This document shows, piece by piece, positions 1 through 9,043 of a stretch of 64,000 nt of DNA. The stretch is taken from positions 310,001-374,000 of the forward strand of contig JABAKE010000002.1 of NCBI GenBank assembly GCA_019779905.1. Direction: 5' to 3'. How positions within the stretch are numbered: the stretch's first letter is position 1; every line of letters begins with the position of its first letter. Made by a program: the position numbers and the translations under genes. The DNA comes from Modestobacter lapidis. Its GTDB lineage: Bacteria; Actinomycetota; Actinomycetes; Mycobacteriales; Geodermatophilaceae. The notes beneath the pieces are model-generated. The model was not told the origin of the DNA and ran no database searches. It saw only the letters and a list, made by a program, of their open reading frames with translations.

Positions 1-1494
1 GCCGGCCGGGCCGGCTACGTGCTCCGCGCGAACGACCGGGGCGCCTTCACCGTCGCCTCGCCGACCCTCTACCCGCACATGTGGAGCTGGGACGCCGGCT
101 TCGTCGCCCTCGGCATCGCCACCGTGTCGGTGCCCCGGGCGCTGGCCGAGCTGCGCACGCTGCTGACCGGCCAGTGGGCCACCGGGATGATCCCGCACAT
201 CCTGTTCCACCAGCCCAGCGACTACTTCCCCGGCCCCGCGCGGTGGCGCATCCAGGTGGCCGCGGCGCGCCCGGCGGGGGTGCCCACCTCGGGCATCTGC
301 CAGCCGCCGATCCACGTGATCGCGCTATCGCGGATCCTGCACGACGCCCGCCGCCGGGGTGGGGAGGACCAGCGGCTGGCCGAGTCGTTCGTCGTCGAGA
401 CCTTCGACGCGTGGCTGGCCTGGCACTCCTACCTGGCCACCGCCCGCGACCCGTACTCCTACGGGTTGGTGGAGATCCACCACGGCTGGGAGTCCGGCAT
501 GGACGACTCCCCGCGCTGGGACTCCCCCTACGCCAACGTGCACCCCGGGCCGGACCTGCCGCCGTTCGTCCGGGCCGACCTGGCCCACGTGTCCGATCCC
601 TCGCAGCGGCCCAGCGACGTCGAGTACGCCCGCTACCTGTGGCTGCTGGAACAGAAGGTCCGCACCCGGTACGACGACGCCGCCTACCGGGCCACCGGCG
701 ATTTCGTCGTCGGGGACGTGCTGGTGTCCGCGCTGCTGGCCGCGGCCAGCGACCTGCTCGCCGACATGGGGGAGGAGCTGGGCATCGGCGGCGGCGCGGC
801 CGGTGGGGTGGCGCAGTCCCGGGCGATCGCCCGCCGGTTCCGCACCGGGGTGCTGCGGTCGGTCGACCCGACCTCCGGGCTGGCCCGCGACCTGGACCTG
901 CGCACCGGCAGGTGGCTGGAGGTGGAGAGCGCCGCGGGGTTCGCGCCGCTGCTGTGCGGCGGCGACGACGCGGTCACCCGCCGGCAGCGCGACCTGCTGC
1001 TCGGGCCGCGGTGGTGCGGGAACTCCCGGCTGCGCTGGCCGGTGGTGCCGTCGGTCTCCCCCGCCTCGCCGGCGTTCCGCGAACGCACCTACTGGCGCGG
1101 CCCGCAGTGGCCGGTGCTCAACTGGCTGATGGCGTGGGCGCTGAACCGGTCGGGAGAACCGGAGGCGGCCAACGCGCTGCGGCTGGCCGGGCTGTCGCAA
1201 CTGGTCGACTGCAACTTCGCCGAGTACTACGAGCCGCTCACCGGCGAGGTGCTGGGCAGCAGGGACCAGTCCTGGACGGCGGCCATCGCGCTGGACTTCC
1301 TGGCCGCCCGCCGCCCGGCGCAGCGCCGCCCGGTGCGCTGGCTGACCAGCGAGCTGCCGCGGATCACGCCGGCGCAGCGCCCGTCCGGGACGAGCACCGC
1401 GCACCCGGCGCGGGTCGCCGGGCACCGGCCGGGGCACGGCCCGGCCGCACCGCCACGCGGCTCCGACGGAACCGGGAGTGCGGCCGACCGGTGA
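1..1494 (+). CDS. glucosylglycerate hydrolase-like glycosidase (GH63/MGH1-like), 5' partial
   Basis: The frame is open from base 1, so the N-terminus lies outside the window. The protein has the look of an (alpha/alpha)6-barrel glycosidase of the mannosyl-/glucosylglycerate hydrolase group: WSWDAGF near the visible start, GQWATGMIPHILFH, then GWESGMDDSPRWD (the Asp is the expected acid), YWRGPQWPVLNW, and YYEPLTGE carrying the expected base Glu. The family hydrolyses compatible-solute glycosides such as glucosylglycerate in the cytoplasm. The last 60 or so residues are Arg/Pro/Ala-rich and resemble no domain. The exact substrate cannot be fixed from sequence. Confidence 0.8.
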   Translation, partial: AGRAGYVLRANDRGAFTVASPTLYPHMWSWDAGFVALGIATVSVPRALAELRTLLTGQWATGMIPHILFHQPSDYFPGPARWRIQVAAARPAGVPTSGICQPPIHVIALSRILHDARRRGGEDQRLAESFVVETFDAWLAWHSYLATARDPYSYGLVEIHHGWESGMDDSPRWDSPYANVHPGPDLPPFVRADLAHVSDPSQRPSDVEYARYLWLLEQKVRTRYDDAAYRATGDFVVGDVLVSALLAAASDLLADMGEELGIGGGAAGGVAQSRAIARRFRTGVLRSVDPTSGLARDLDLRTGRWLEVESAAGFAPLLCGGDDAVTRRQRDLLLGPRWCGNSRLRWPVVPSVSPASPAFRERTYWRGPQWPVLNWLMAWALNRSGEPEAANALRLAGLSQLVDCNFAEYYEPLTGEVLGSRDQSWTAAIALDFLAARRPAQRRPVRWLTSELPRITPAQRPSGTSTAHPARVAGHRPGHGPAAPPRGSDGTGSAADR

Positions 1495-1590
1495 CGTGAC
1501 GGTTGCGTGACGACCGGGCCCTCCCGGGTGTCCCCGTCGCGACGACGGGCACGCAGCCGGTGACCCCGACAGCCGACTCGAGGAGCCCCC

Positions 1591-2154
1591 GTGAGATCCG
1601 CCGCCGTCGTCCCGGCCACCGCCGCCCTCCTCCTGCTCGCCGCATGCGGGGACAACCCGACCGGTGTCGGCGGGAGCTTCGCGACCCAGGAGGGCGACGT
1701 CGAGGAACCGATCGAGGTGCCCGTCGAGGTCAGCACCGAGCTGGTCGACCCCGAGGGCAGCGTGCTGGGCACCGCCACCTTCACCGACACCGACAGCGGG
1801 GTGGAGGTCGAGGTGGACGCCAGCGGCCTGAGCCCGGGCACGCATCCGGTGGGCCTGTACGAGGTCGGGATCTGCGAGCCGGACAGCGCCGCCCCCGGCG
1901 ACCCCCAGCTGCTGGGCGACTTCCTCTCCGCCGGCGAGCTCATCGTGTTCACCGAGGACCCCGGCGACCTGCCGCCGCTGATCGTCGGCGAGGCGGAGGT
2001 GGCCCGGATGAGCAGCATGGTGGGTGCCAGCGACCTCGGCGACCTGCTCGACGAGGACGGCAGCGCCCTCATCGTCCACGCGGCGACCGACGCGGCGGCG
2101 CCGTCGGCGGAGGCGGCGGGCAGCCGGCTGGCCTGCGCCGAGATCTCCGGCTGA
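1591..2154 (+). CDS. SodC-like (Cu/Zn superoxide dismutase fold) lipoprotein, copper site degenerate
   Basis: GTG start with GAGGAG seven bases upstream. Residues 1-18 form a signal peptide and LLAAC gives a lipobox with Cys19, so the mature protein should be membrane-anchored outside the cell. The body follows the SodC beta-barrel pattern: GSVLGTATF, LSPGTH, EVGIC (Cys95) and, near the end, SALIVHA followed by RLAC. In active enzymes the first region reads GxHGxHxH. Here it is GTHPVGLYEVG, so the two copper-binding His are Gly88 and Tyr90, and no zinc-loop His are seen. The fold assignment is inference from pattern. A dismutase role is unlikely, and a structural or metal-free role is possible. 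Confidence 0.65.
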   Translation: MRSAAVVPATAALLLLAACGDNPTGVGGSFATQEGDVEEPIEVPVEVSTELVDPEGSVLGTATFTDTDSGVEVEVDASGLSPGTHPVGLYEVGICEPDSAAPGDPQLLGDFLSAGELIVFTEDPGDLPPLIVGEAEVARMSSMVGASDLGDLLDEDGSALIVHAATDAAAPSAEAAGSRLACAEISG

Positions 2155-2203
2155 ACCGGCCGGCGCGGCCGGGGCGCGGCGGGCCGCACCCCGGCCGGAT
2201 GGC

Positions 2204-3205
2204 TCAGGGCCGCGGGTTCGGGCTCACGGTCAGCGCCGGGTCGGTCAGCGCGACCGGGGACAGGACCTCGTCGATCCGCTGCTTCACCTCGGGGTCGAGG
2301 CGGACCCCGGCGGCCTGGACGTTGTCGAGCACCTGCTCGGGGCGGCTGGCGCCGATGATGGCCGCGGCGACGTTCTCCTCCTGGAGCACCCACGCGACGG
2401 CGAGTGCGCCCATCGACAGGCCCAGGTCGGCGGCGATCGGCTGGAGCTCCTGGACCCGCTCCAGGACGTCGTCCTTCAGCCACCGGGAGATGAAGTTCGC
2501 GCCACCGCCCTTCTGGTCGGTGGCCCGCGACCCGTCCGGCACCGGCTGCCCGGGCCGGTACTTGCCGGTGAGCACCCCCTGCGCGATCGGCGAGAAGACC
2601 ACCTGGCTGATGCCCAGCTCGCGGCAGACCGGGATCACCTCGGCCTCGGGCACCCGGTGCAGCGCGGAGTACTGCGGCTGGTTGGACACCAGCGGCACGT
2701 GCAGCTCGTCGGCCAGCGCCTTGGCGGCCCGGATCTCCTCGGCCCGCCACTCGGAGACGCCGATGTAGAGGGCCTGGCCGGCGCGCACGACGGCGGCGAA
2801 GGCCTCCATCGTCTCCTCGAGCGGGGTCTCGTAGTCGTACCGGTGGGCCTGGTACAGGTCGACGTAGTCGACGCCCAGCCGGCGCAGCGACCCCTCGATG
2901 GACTCGCGGATGTGCTTGCGGGACAGGCCGCGGTCGTTGGCGCCCGGCCCGGTCGGCCAGTAGACCTTGGTGAAGATCTCGATGCCGCCGCGGCGCTCGC
3001 CGGCCAGCGCCTTGCCCAGCACCTGCTCCGCGCGACCCTCGGCGTAGCCGTCGGCGGTGTCGAAGGTGGTGATGCCGACGTCGAGGGCCGCGCTGACGCA
3101 GGCGGTCGCGGCGTCGGCCTCGACCTGCCCGCCGTGGGTGATCCAGTTGCCGTAGGTGATCTCGCTGATCTTGAGGCCGCTGCGGCCGAGGTGTCGGAAC
3201 TCCAT
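2204..3205 (-). CDS. aldo/keto reductase, KCNAB/YghZ-like
   Basis: A 333-residue NADPH-dependent reductase of the (beta/alpha)8 aldo/keto family, beginning MEFRHLGRSGLK. The catalytic tetrad can be read as Asp and Tyr in FDTADGYAEG, Lys in IFTKVYWP and His in YQAHRYD. The C-terminal IIGASRPEQVLDN is the usual cofactor-phosphate loop. The ATG at 3205 was chosen because family members start at MEFRxLG; a longer in-frame start at 3244 would add unmatched residues. It converges with the SodC-like gene, with 49 GC-rich bases between. Substrate unknown. Confidence 0.88.
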   Translation of the reverse strand: MEFRHLGRSGLKISEITYGNWITHGGQVEADAATACVSAALDVGITTFDTADGYAEGRAEQVLGKALAGERRGGIEIFTKVYWPTGPGANDRGLSRKHIRESIEGSLRRLGVDYVDLYQAHRYDYETPLEETMEAFAAVVRAGQALYIGVSEWRAEEIRAAKALADELHVPLVSNQPQYSALHRVPEAEVIPVCRELGISQVVFSPIAQGVLTGKYRPGQPVPDGSRATDQKGGGANFISRWLKDDVLERVQELQPIAADLGLSMGALAVAWVLQEENVAAAIIGASRPEQVLDNVQAAGVRLDPEVKQRIDEVLSPVALTDPALTVSPNPRP

Positions 3206-3295
3206 GCGCCCATTCCTACCCGGGGGCGGCACAGCCTGCGCCACCGCTGCACCGTGCCGGGCGGCCGCACCTCCTCGACCCGTCGTCCGCCGAGG

Positions 3296-3430
3296 TCACG
3301 GGTCTCGGCGTCGATCCTCGGTGCGGTCCTCGACGGCACCGTGGCGCAGCAGGCTGGCGATGGCCAGGCCGAGGCCTCCCCAGATCACGACCATCGCCAC
3401 CACCATCATCACGATCGCGGCCGTACTCAT
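3296..3430 (-). CDS. MetS-type small subunit of NSS transporter
   Basis: A 44-residue protein with one membrane helix (AIVMMVVAMVVIWGGLGLAI) followed by a charged tail ending RRRDP. It overlaps the 3' end of the sodium symporter gene by ATGA, so translation is coupled. In Corynebacterium the MetP methionine transporter needs a small one-helix partner, MetS, encoded in the same position. Size, topology and position all match. Role in complex assembly or activity is inferred from that family. Confidence 0.78.
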   Translation of the reverse strand: MSTAAIVMMVVAMVVIWGGLGLAIASLLRHGAVEDRTEDRRRDP

Positions 3431-5061
3431 CGGGTTCCTCCCTCGTCGTGCCCGGTGACCGGGGGGTTGCCGGCGGGCGGGTCCGTCGTGGGGATCGCCT
3501 GCAACGGCGCCGCCGGATCGGAGCCGGGGGGCGGCCCGTCCAGGTGGGTCCCGGCGCGCCACGGCAGCCGGGCGAGGAGGAAGCCGACCACCGGCAGCGC
3601 CACGACCAGCAGCCAGCCGAAGACCAGCAGCAACCAGCCGGGGTAGTCCTCGTAGGGCGCGGCGAGGTCGTCCCGCAGCGCGAGGACGAGCACGACGGCC
3701 AGGCCCACCGGGGCCACGAAGCTCGTCAGCACGCGCCAGCCGGCGCCGACCCGGGGCCGGCCGTGGACGTTGAGGTGCTCGCCGAGGCCGGCCAGGGCCC
3801 GGAGCACCCAGACGACGACCAGCATGCTGACCAGCGCCACGACGAGGATGCCGTACTGGTTGACGAAGTGGTCGACGACGTCGAGCACGTAGATGCCGCT
3901 CGTCGTGCTGAACAGCACCAGGCTCAGCACGGCGGCGGGGACGCCGACCACGAGGGTCGCGGTGCGGCGGCTGGTGTCGAGCTTGTCGCGGACGGCGGAG
4001 ATCACGACCTCGATCACGCTGACCAGCGAGGTGATGCCGGCGATGACCAGCGAGCCGAAGAACAGGACGCCGAGGAGGGCGCCGGCCGGGGCTTCGCTGA
4101 TGATCGCCGGGAAGGCGATGAAGGCCAGCCCGATCCCGTCGCTGGCGACCTCGCCGACCGGGACCCCGCTGGCCTGGGCCATGAAGCCCAGAGCGGCGAA
4201 CACGCCGATGCCGGCGAGCAGCTCGAAACCGGAGTTCGAGAAGCCGACGACGAGGCCGGAGCCGATCATGTCCTCGCGACGGCCGACGTACGAGGCGTAC
4301 GTGATCATGATGCCGAAGCCGATCGACAGCGAGAAGAAGATCTGGCCGAACGCGGCGGCCCAGACGGGAGCCGAGGTGAGCGCCGACCAGTCGGGGGTGA
4401 ACAGCGCGTCGAGGCCGGTGGCAGCGCCCGGCAGCAGCAGCGCCTGCACCACGAGCGCGGCGAAGGCGAGCACCAGCACCGGGATGAAGACCAGCGAGGT
4501 CGCACCGATCCCGCGCTGGACGCCGAGGACCATGATCGCGAGGACGGCCAGCCAGACGAGCACGAGGGGCACGAGCACCCCCGGCACCACGTCGGTGGTG
4601 ACCTGGACGTCCCCCGCCTGGAGGAACTCACCGAAGAAGAACCCCTCGGGGTCGGCGCCCCACGCACCGTCCAGGGAGAAGAAGGTGTAGCGCAGCGCCC
4701 AGGCGATGACCGCCGCGTAGTAGACGGCGATGAGGAAGCAGATGCCCACCTGCCACCAGCCGAGCCCCTCGGTGCCGCGGCGCAGCCGGGCGAAGGAGAG
4801 CGGCGCAGAGCCGCGGTGGCGGTGGCCGATCGCGTAGTCCAGCAGGAGGAACGGGATGCCGGCGGTCAGCAGCGCGACCAGGTAGGGCAGCACGAAGGCG
4901 CCGCCGCCGTTCTCGTAGGCGACGTAGGGGAACCGCCAGATGTTGCCCAGCCCGACGGCCGACCCGATCGCCGCCAGGATGAAGACGCGCCGGGAGCTGA
5001 AGGCGCCGCGGCGGCGCTCCGCGTCCGGCTCTCCCGTGGCCCGCCCCGCCGTCGTGCCCAT
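3427..5061 (-). CDS. sodium-dependent transporter, NSS/SNF family
   Basis: A 544-residue, about 12-helix neurotransmitter:sodium symporter homologue. TM1 has the signature AIGSAVGLGNIWRFPYVAYE followed by NGGGAF, which contributes the Na+ and substrate sites. A second signature region, SIGFGIMITYASY, corresponds to TM6/7. ATG at 5061 is preceded by GGGAGG and was preferred to an upstream start at 5100. Bacterial members import amino acids (LeuT, MetP, TnaT) using the sodium gradient. The small MetS-like partner gene points to methionine or a similar neutral amino acid, but this is only inferred. Confidence 0.93.
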   Translation of the reverse strand: MGTTAGRATGEPDAERRRGAFSSRRVFILAAIGSAVGLGNIWRFPYVAYENGGGAFVLPYLVALLTAGIPFLLLDYAIGHRHRGSAPLSFARLRRGTEGLGWWQVGICFLIAVYYAAVIAWALRYTFFSLDGAWGADPEGFFFGEFLQAGDVQVTTDVVPGVLVPLVLVWLAVLAIMVLGVQRGIGATSLVFIPVLVLAFAALVVQALLLPGAATGLDALFTPDWSALTSAPVWAAAFGQIFFSLSIGFGIMITYASYVGRREDMIGSGLVVGFSNSGFELLAGIGVFAALGFMAQASGVPVGEVASDGIGLAFIAFPAIISEAPAGALLGVLFFGSLVIAGITSLVSVIEVVISAVRDKLDTSRRTATLVVGVPAAVLSLVLFSTTSGIYVLDVVDHFVNQYGILVVALVSMLVVVWVLRALAGLGEHLNVHGRPRVGAGWRVLTSFVAPVGLAVVLVLALRDDLAAPYEDYPGWLLLVFGWLLVVALPVVGFLLARLPWRAGTHLDGPPPGSDPAAPLQAIPTTDPPAGNPPVTGHDEGGTR

Positions 5062-5186
5062 GCGACCTCCCGAGTCATGATCCACCGAGCCATGGCGCAC
5101 CGGTCGACGTCGCGCCGTGGGAGAGAGGATGCCAGGACTCCGGCGCCCGCGGACCCCGCCGGGGCCGTCGTGGCCGGAGCCGGACG

Positions 5187-5227
5187 CACGAGAGCCCGGG
5201 AGGTCGATGACCTCCCGGGCTCTCGTG
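5187..5227 (-). terminator. 19-bp perfect hairpin after ssrA
   Basis: Bases 5187-5205 and 5209-5227 are exact inverted repeats with a 3-base loop, 13 bases beyond the tmRNA 3' end. There is no U tract, as is common for actinobacterial terminators and RNA 3' processing hairpins. Confidence 0.75.
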
Positions 5228-5239
5228 GAGTGCGGGGTG

Positions 5240-5611
5240 TGGAGGTGGCGGGAATCGAACCCGCGTCCTCCGACGCCTCACCAGGGCTTCTCCGAGCGCA
5301 GTTCACTCTGTCTCTGCTCGGCCCCACCGATCACGTGAACGAGTCGGTGTGACGGGCCCAGCCACTGTTTGTTGTCCCACGCGTACCCGTGACCGGCACG
5401 CGCGGTGAGTCATCTAGCTGATGCCAGGATCCGGGCCGATGACGAACCCGGGCTGACAGACTCGCCTAGCTGCCGTCAGGCAGCGAGAGCGAAGTCGCGC
5501 TGATTGGAATCGGCGCTTGGTGTTTTGCAACGGATGGTTAACGAGATCATCGTTGCCTTCCTCGGCTCGCTTCCCCTGGTCAAACGACCGAAGTCGAGAC
5601 CAATCACCCCC
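5240..5611 (-). ncRNA. ssrA: transfer-messenger RNA
   Basis: One-piece tmRNA on the minus strand. The 5' end GGGGGTG (5611-5605) pairs with CACCTCC (5247-5241), making a 7-bp acceptor stem with one G-U. It is followed by the conserved GATTGGTCTCGACTTCGG. The 3' part has a normal T-arm (GCGGG-TTCGATT-CCCGC). The tag frame runs 5513-5475 and encodes ADSNQRDFALAA then TGA, close to the mycobacterial ADSHQRDYALAA, with resume codon GCC. CCA is not encoded. With SmpB (10.9-11.4 kb) it rescues stalled ribosomes and tags nascent chains for proteolysis. Confidence 0.97.
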
Positions 5612-5678
5612 TGTGCAGTTATGCATCCAGGGTAACGGGTGGCGGCCAGGATGTGTTCCCCGCCGTCCCGGCGTCGTC

Positions 5679-6833
5679 CTAGATCCAGTCGCGGCGCTTG
5701 AACACCAGGTACAGGACGACGCTCACCATGAGCATCAGCACCAGCGCCATCGGGTAGCCCAGGTGCCAGGACAGCTCCGGCATGTCGTCGAAGTTCATCC
5801 CGTACACGGTGCCGACGAGGGTGGGCGCGAAGAGGATGGCCGCCCAGGCGGAGATCTTCTTGACCTCCTCGCCCTGCGCGATGCTGGCCTCGGTGAGCTC
5901 GCGGATCTCGTCGTTCTGTCGCTGCGCGACCAGCGTGGCGTTCACCGTCAGGATGTCGCGCAGCTGCACCCGGAAGTTCTCCACCCGCTCGGTGACCTGG
6001 GTGACGTGGTCGGCGACGTCCCGCAGGTGGCTGCGCAGCTCCTCGTCGACGTGGTACTTCTCGAAGCCCGCGGTGATCGCGTCGAGGATGCCGGTCAGCG
6101 GCTGCACGGCCCGCTGGAAGTCCAGCACCTCCTGCGAAAGTTCGTAGATGCGCCGCGAAGCCCCCGGGTCGCCGCTGAACACCTCGACCTCGATCTCGTC
6201 GATGTCGTTGGCCAGGCCGGCGACCACCGGCACGTACCCGTCGACGACGGCGTCGAGGATCGCGTACAGCACCGCCTCGCTGCCCCGGGCCAGCAGCTCC
6301 GGGTCGCTCTCCAGCCGGCGGCGCACCCGCGCCAGGTCAGGCGATTCGCTGTGCCGGACGGTGATCACGAAGTCCGCGCCGAGGAACAGGTGCAGCTCAC
6401 CGAACTCCACCTCCTCGGCCGCGTCGAGGTACCGGGCGGCCTTGAGGACGACGAACAGCGTGTCGCCGTAGCGCTCGAACTTCGGCCGCTGGTGCGCCTT
6501 GATCGCGTCCTCGACGGCCAGCTCGGGCAGTTCGTACTGCTCGGCCAGCTCACCCAGCTCGCCGGGCTCGGGCCGGTAGAGGCCCAGCCACACCATCCGG
6601 TCGTCGAAGCCCTCCTCCAGCCACTCGTGGCCCTCGGCGGCCGAGGCGGGCGTGGCGATCCGGCGGCCGGCGGCATAGACGCCGTTGTCGACCATCGGCG
6701 AGCGGCGACCGACCGGCGGCTCGACGGCCGGTGGGTCGGGCAGCAGCGGGGCCACCACCGGACGGGCCCGGCGGGTGAGGGAGGTCAGGGCGGTACGGGG
6801 GGTGCTGAGCGGCGCACGGCGACGGTCGGCCAC
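5679..6833 (-). CDS. corA: CorA-family magnesium/cobalt channel
   Basis: 384 residues: a large cytoplasmic alpha/beta and coiled-coil domain, then two C-terminal membrane helices. The selectivity motif YGMNF sits at the end of the first helix, and the protein ends with the basic tail KRRDWI, both standard for CorA. The GTG start at 6833 has AGGAG six bases before it. An internal ATG at 6695 (MVDNGVY) resembles the start of many homologues, so the first 46 Pro/Arg-rich residues could be non-native. It mediates Mg2+ influx as a pentamer. The 261 bases upstream contain no recognised riboswitch. Confidence 0.93.
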   Translation of the reverse strand: MADRRRAPLSTPRTALTSLTRRARPVVAPLLPDPPAVEPPVGRRSPMVDNGVYAAGRRIATPASAAEGHEWLEEGFDDRMVWLGLYRPEPGELGELAEQYELPELAVEDAIKAHQRPKFERYGDTLFVVLKAARYLDAAEEVEFGELHLFLGADFVITVRHSESPDLARVRRRLESDPELLARGSEAVLYAILDAVVDGYVPVVAGLANDIDEIEVEVFSGDPGASRRIYELSQEVLDFQRAVQPLTGILDAITAGFEKYHVDEELRSHLRDVADHVTQVTERVENFRVQLRDILTVNATLVAQRQNDEIRELTEASIAQGEEVKKISAWAAILFAPTLVGTVYGMNFDDMPELSWHLGYPMALVLMLMVSVVLYLVFKRRDWI

Positions 6834-7094
6834 GACGGGCTCCTGGGTGGACGCGGGGGACGGGGGCGGCGGAGCGGTCCCCGTGCGCGATCCAGCAGGC
6901 GGTCAGGAGCGGACCGGGTGCGTCAGCGGGCGGGGACCTCGGGACTGGGACCGGGCGGCTCGCTGCTGCGCATGGCCTCCTCCTCCCGGACGTCCGGAGC
7001 CCGGCGTCCGCGGGCCGCCGCCCATGGTGGCACGCCATGCCAGCCGGCAGCACCGCACGGTGGCGGCCGGCCGGGTGAACGGTCGGCCCGGCCG

Positions 7095-7979
7095 TCAGCC
7101 CCGACCGGCCAGCACGCCGGGCGGGTAGGCGCCCCCGGCGAGCAGCCGGCCGGCGAGCGCCTCGGCCAGCTGGACGACCCGCCCGGTGCGCTCGGCGCCC
7201 AGGTGCTCGAACGGCGCCGCGGACAGCGCGTCGGTCTCCGCCTCGAGCGCGGCCCTGGCGCGTGCGCCGGCCTCGGTGAGCGCCCCGTCGGCGACGTGGC
7301 CGCGCGCCTCCAGCGCGTGCAGCGCCGCGGCCCATTCCCCGTCCGACCAGCCGCGGGTGGCCTTGGCCGCCGGCAGCGTGAAGCCCCGGCCGGTGAGGGT
7401 GTGGGTGACCAGCGACTCGAGGCCGGACAGCCCGCTGCGCACGACGGCGACGACGTGGCCGTCGCCGCGGTGCTCCCGCAGCAGGGTGGCCGCGTGCCAG
7501 AGCTCGAGCACCGGCTCGTCGGGCCAGGGCAGGTCGGCGTGCCCGGCGTAGAGCGGACGGCCCTCGGGGGTGAGCACGGTGCAGGCCTCGCGCAGCAGGC
7601 CGGCCAGCTCCGCCACGTCGTCCCCGGCTGCGGCCGCCGGTCCGCCGAGCAGCCGGGTCAGCGAGGCGCGGGCGGCGTCCTGGCGGGCGGCGACGGCCTG
7701 CTCGGGCCCGGCGAGGGTCCACGCCCGCGGCACGTGCCGGGCCACCAGGGAGGGCGCGAAGTTGTTGAAGGTCGCCGTCACCACGCCCGGGCCGACCGCG
7801 CCCATCGCCGCCGCCCGGCCGGCGAAGTACGCCATCCGGCCGGGGCGCAGGCCCGTCGCCGCCAGGTGCTCGTCGTGCTCGGGGGCGAAGTAGACGTGCG
7901 AGTGCAGCGGCTCGATCCGCCGGTGCGCCCGGCCGGCCAGCCGGAGGTCGAGGGATCCGGACGGCTCGGGGTTCACCAC
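7095..7979 (-). CDS. SCO6745-family protein
   Basis: 294-residue helical protein of the actinobacterial SCO6745 family. Recognisable parts are IEPLHSHVYFAPE near the N-terminus, FAGRAAAMGAVGPGVVTATFNNF, and a helical C-terminus rich in Ala and Glu. No catalytic motif is visible. Function unknown; the family is widespread and is often loosely annotated as a helix-turn-helix or MarR-like protein. It is followed after about 50 bases, on the same strand, by nothing that clarifies its role. Confidence 0.7.
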   Translation of the reverse strand: MVNPEPSGSLDLRLAGRAHRRIEPLHSHVYFAPEHDEHLAATGLRPGRMAYFAGRAAAMGAVGPGVVTATFNNFAPSLVARHVPRAWTLAGPEQAVAARQDAARASLTRLLGGPAAAAGDDVAELAGLLREACTVLTPEGRPLYAGHADLPWPDEPVLELWHAATLLREHRGDGHVVAVVRSGLSGLESLVTHTLTGRGFTLPAAKATRGWSDGEWAAALHALEARGHVADGALTEAGARARAALEAETDALSAAPFEHLGAERTGRVVQLAEALAGRLLAGGAYPPGVLAGRG

Positions 7980-8036
7980 CCGGCAGAGCTTAGGCGGGAT
8001 GGTTCTGTCGAGCTGACCACGACCGAACCACTCCGC

Positions 8037-9032
8037 TCAGCGGAGCGGGGCGAGGCGGTGCGACCAGGACACCTGGGTGCGGTGCGTGGCGAAGCCCAGG
8101 CTCTCGTAGAGGCCGAGCGCACCGGTGACGTTCTCGCTGTCGACCTCGAGGCCGGCGGTCTGGCAGTCGTTCGCCGCCGCGGCGTGCAGCGCCGCGATGA
8201 TCACCGCCTTGGAGAGCCCGCGGCCGCGGGCCTCGGGGAGGACGCCGATCTGCCCGAAGTAGCCCTCGCGCACCCCGGTCGCCGCGGCGGCGGTCTCGGA
8301 GACGTAGGACAGCGCGTACGCGACGACGGCGCCCTCGGAGATCGCGAGCACCGACAGGTCGGGGCGGAAGGTCCGCTGCCCGGTGAACATGACCTGCCAG
8401 GACACCTCGTCGCGCTCGCTGGAGCCGTAGTGCTCGGTGAAGGCGGCGTTGTGGGCTGCCCGCACCTCCTCGTTGCGGTCCCAGGTGAACGGCACCAGGT
8501 CCACGCCGTCGACCTGCCGGAGCGGGGGGAGGTCGGTGAGCGGCCGCTCCATGTGGAAGAACCAGCGCGCCTGCTCCAGCCCCGCCCGGCGGACCAGCGC
8601 CTCCACCGAGGGCATGGTCGTGTAGACGGTGGCGGTCAGCCGGGCCGGTGCCTCGGGGTGCCGCTCGGCGTGCAGCTGGGTGCCGCGCTCCAGCTGCCAG
8701 GCCAGCAGCGCCCGGCCGATCCCGCGCCCGCGCCACTCCGGGTGCACCCGACCCTCCAGGTGCACGCCGTAGGCGTCCCGGAAGGTGGGCGGCGCGATCG
8801 TCGTGGCGTACCCGACGACGGCGCCGTCCCCGGTGAGCACGATCCGCCCGTCCTCCGCCAGGTCGGCGAACTCGTGGACCCACCACTCCACGAGGTCCTC
8901 GGCCGACTTGAGCGCACCGGTGTCGTCGACGGCCTCGGCTGCGGCCAGCAGTTCGGCGACGGGCCCGGCGTCCTCCGGGCGCATCGGACGGACGGTGAGG
9001 CCCTCGGGAACGGCGATCGCAGGAGTGGACAC
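8037..9032 (-). CDS. tandem-GNAT acetyltransferase
   Basis: 331 residues with two GNAT folds. The N-terminal one has the acetyl-CoA loop VHPEWRGRGIGRALL, the C-terminal one GVLPEARGRGLSKAV followed by EVDSENVTGALGLYESLGF. The double arrangement resembles mycothiol synthase and related actinobacterial enzymes, but the flanks differ and mycothiol synthase is not claimed. The GTG at 9032 (VSTPAIAVPEGL) was chosen since the fold begins just after it. No clear ribosome site precedes it. Acceptor substrate unknown. Confidence 0.85.
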   Translation of the reverse strand: MSTPAIAVPEGLTVRPMRPEDAGPVAELLAAAEAVDDTGALKSAEDLVEWWVHEFADLAEDGRIVLTGDGAVVGYATTIAPPTFRDAYGVHLEGRVHPEWRGRGIGRALLAWQLERGTQLHAERHPEAPARLTATVYTTMPSVEALVRRAGLEQARWFFHMERPLTDLPPLRQVDGVDLVPFTWDRNEEVRAAHNAAFTEHYGSSERDEVSWQVMFTGQRTFRPDLSVLAISEGAVVAYALSYVSETAAAATGVREGYFGQIGVLPEARGRGLSKAVIIAALHAAAANDCQTAGLEVDSENVTGALGLYESLGFATHRTQVSWSHRLAPLR

Positions 9033-9043
9033 GGTGAAACAGG

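Noticed and set aside
5241-5262. tRNA-like T-arm and acceptor end
   Set aside because: It belongs to the 3' end of tmRNA, whose 5' half and tag frame are found 350 bases away; not a separate tRNA.
6834-7094. Magnesium riboswitch upstream of corA
   Set aside because: No M-box-like conserved elements seen; only GC-rich short dyads such as CCGGACGTCCGG.
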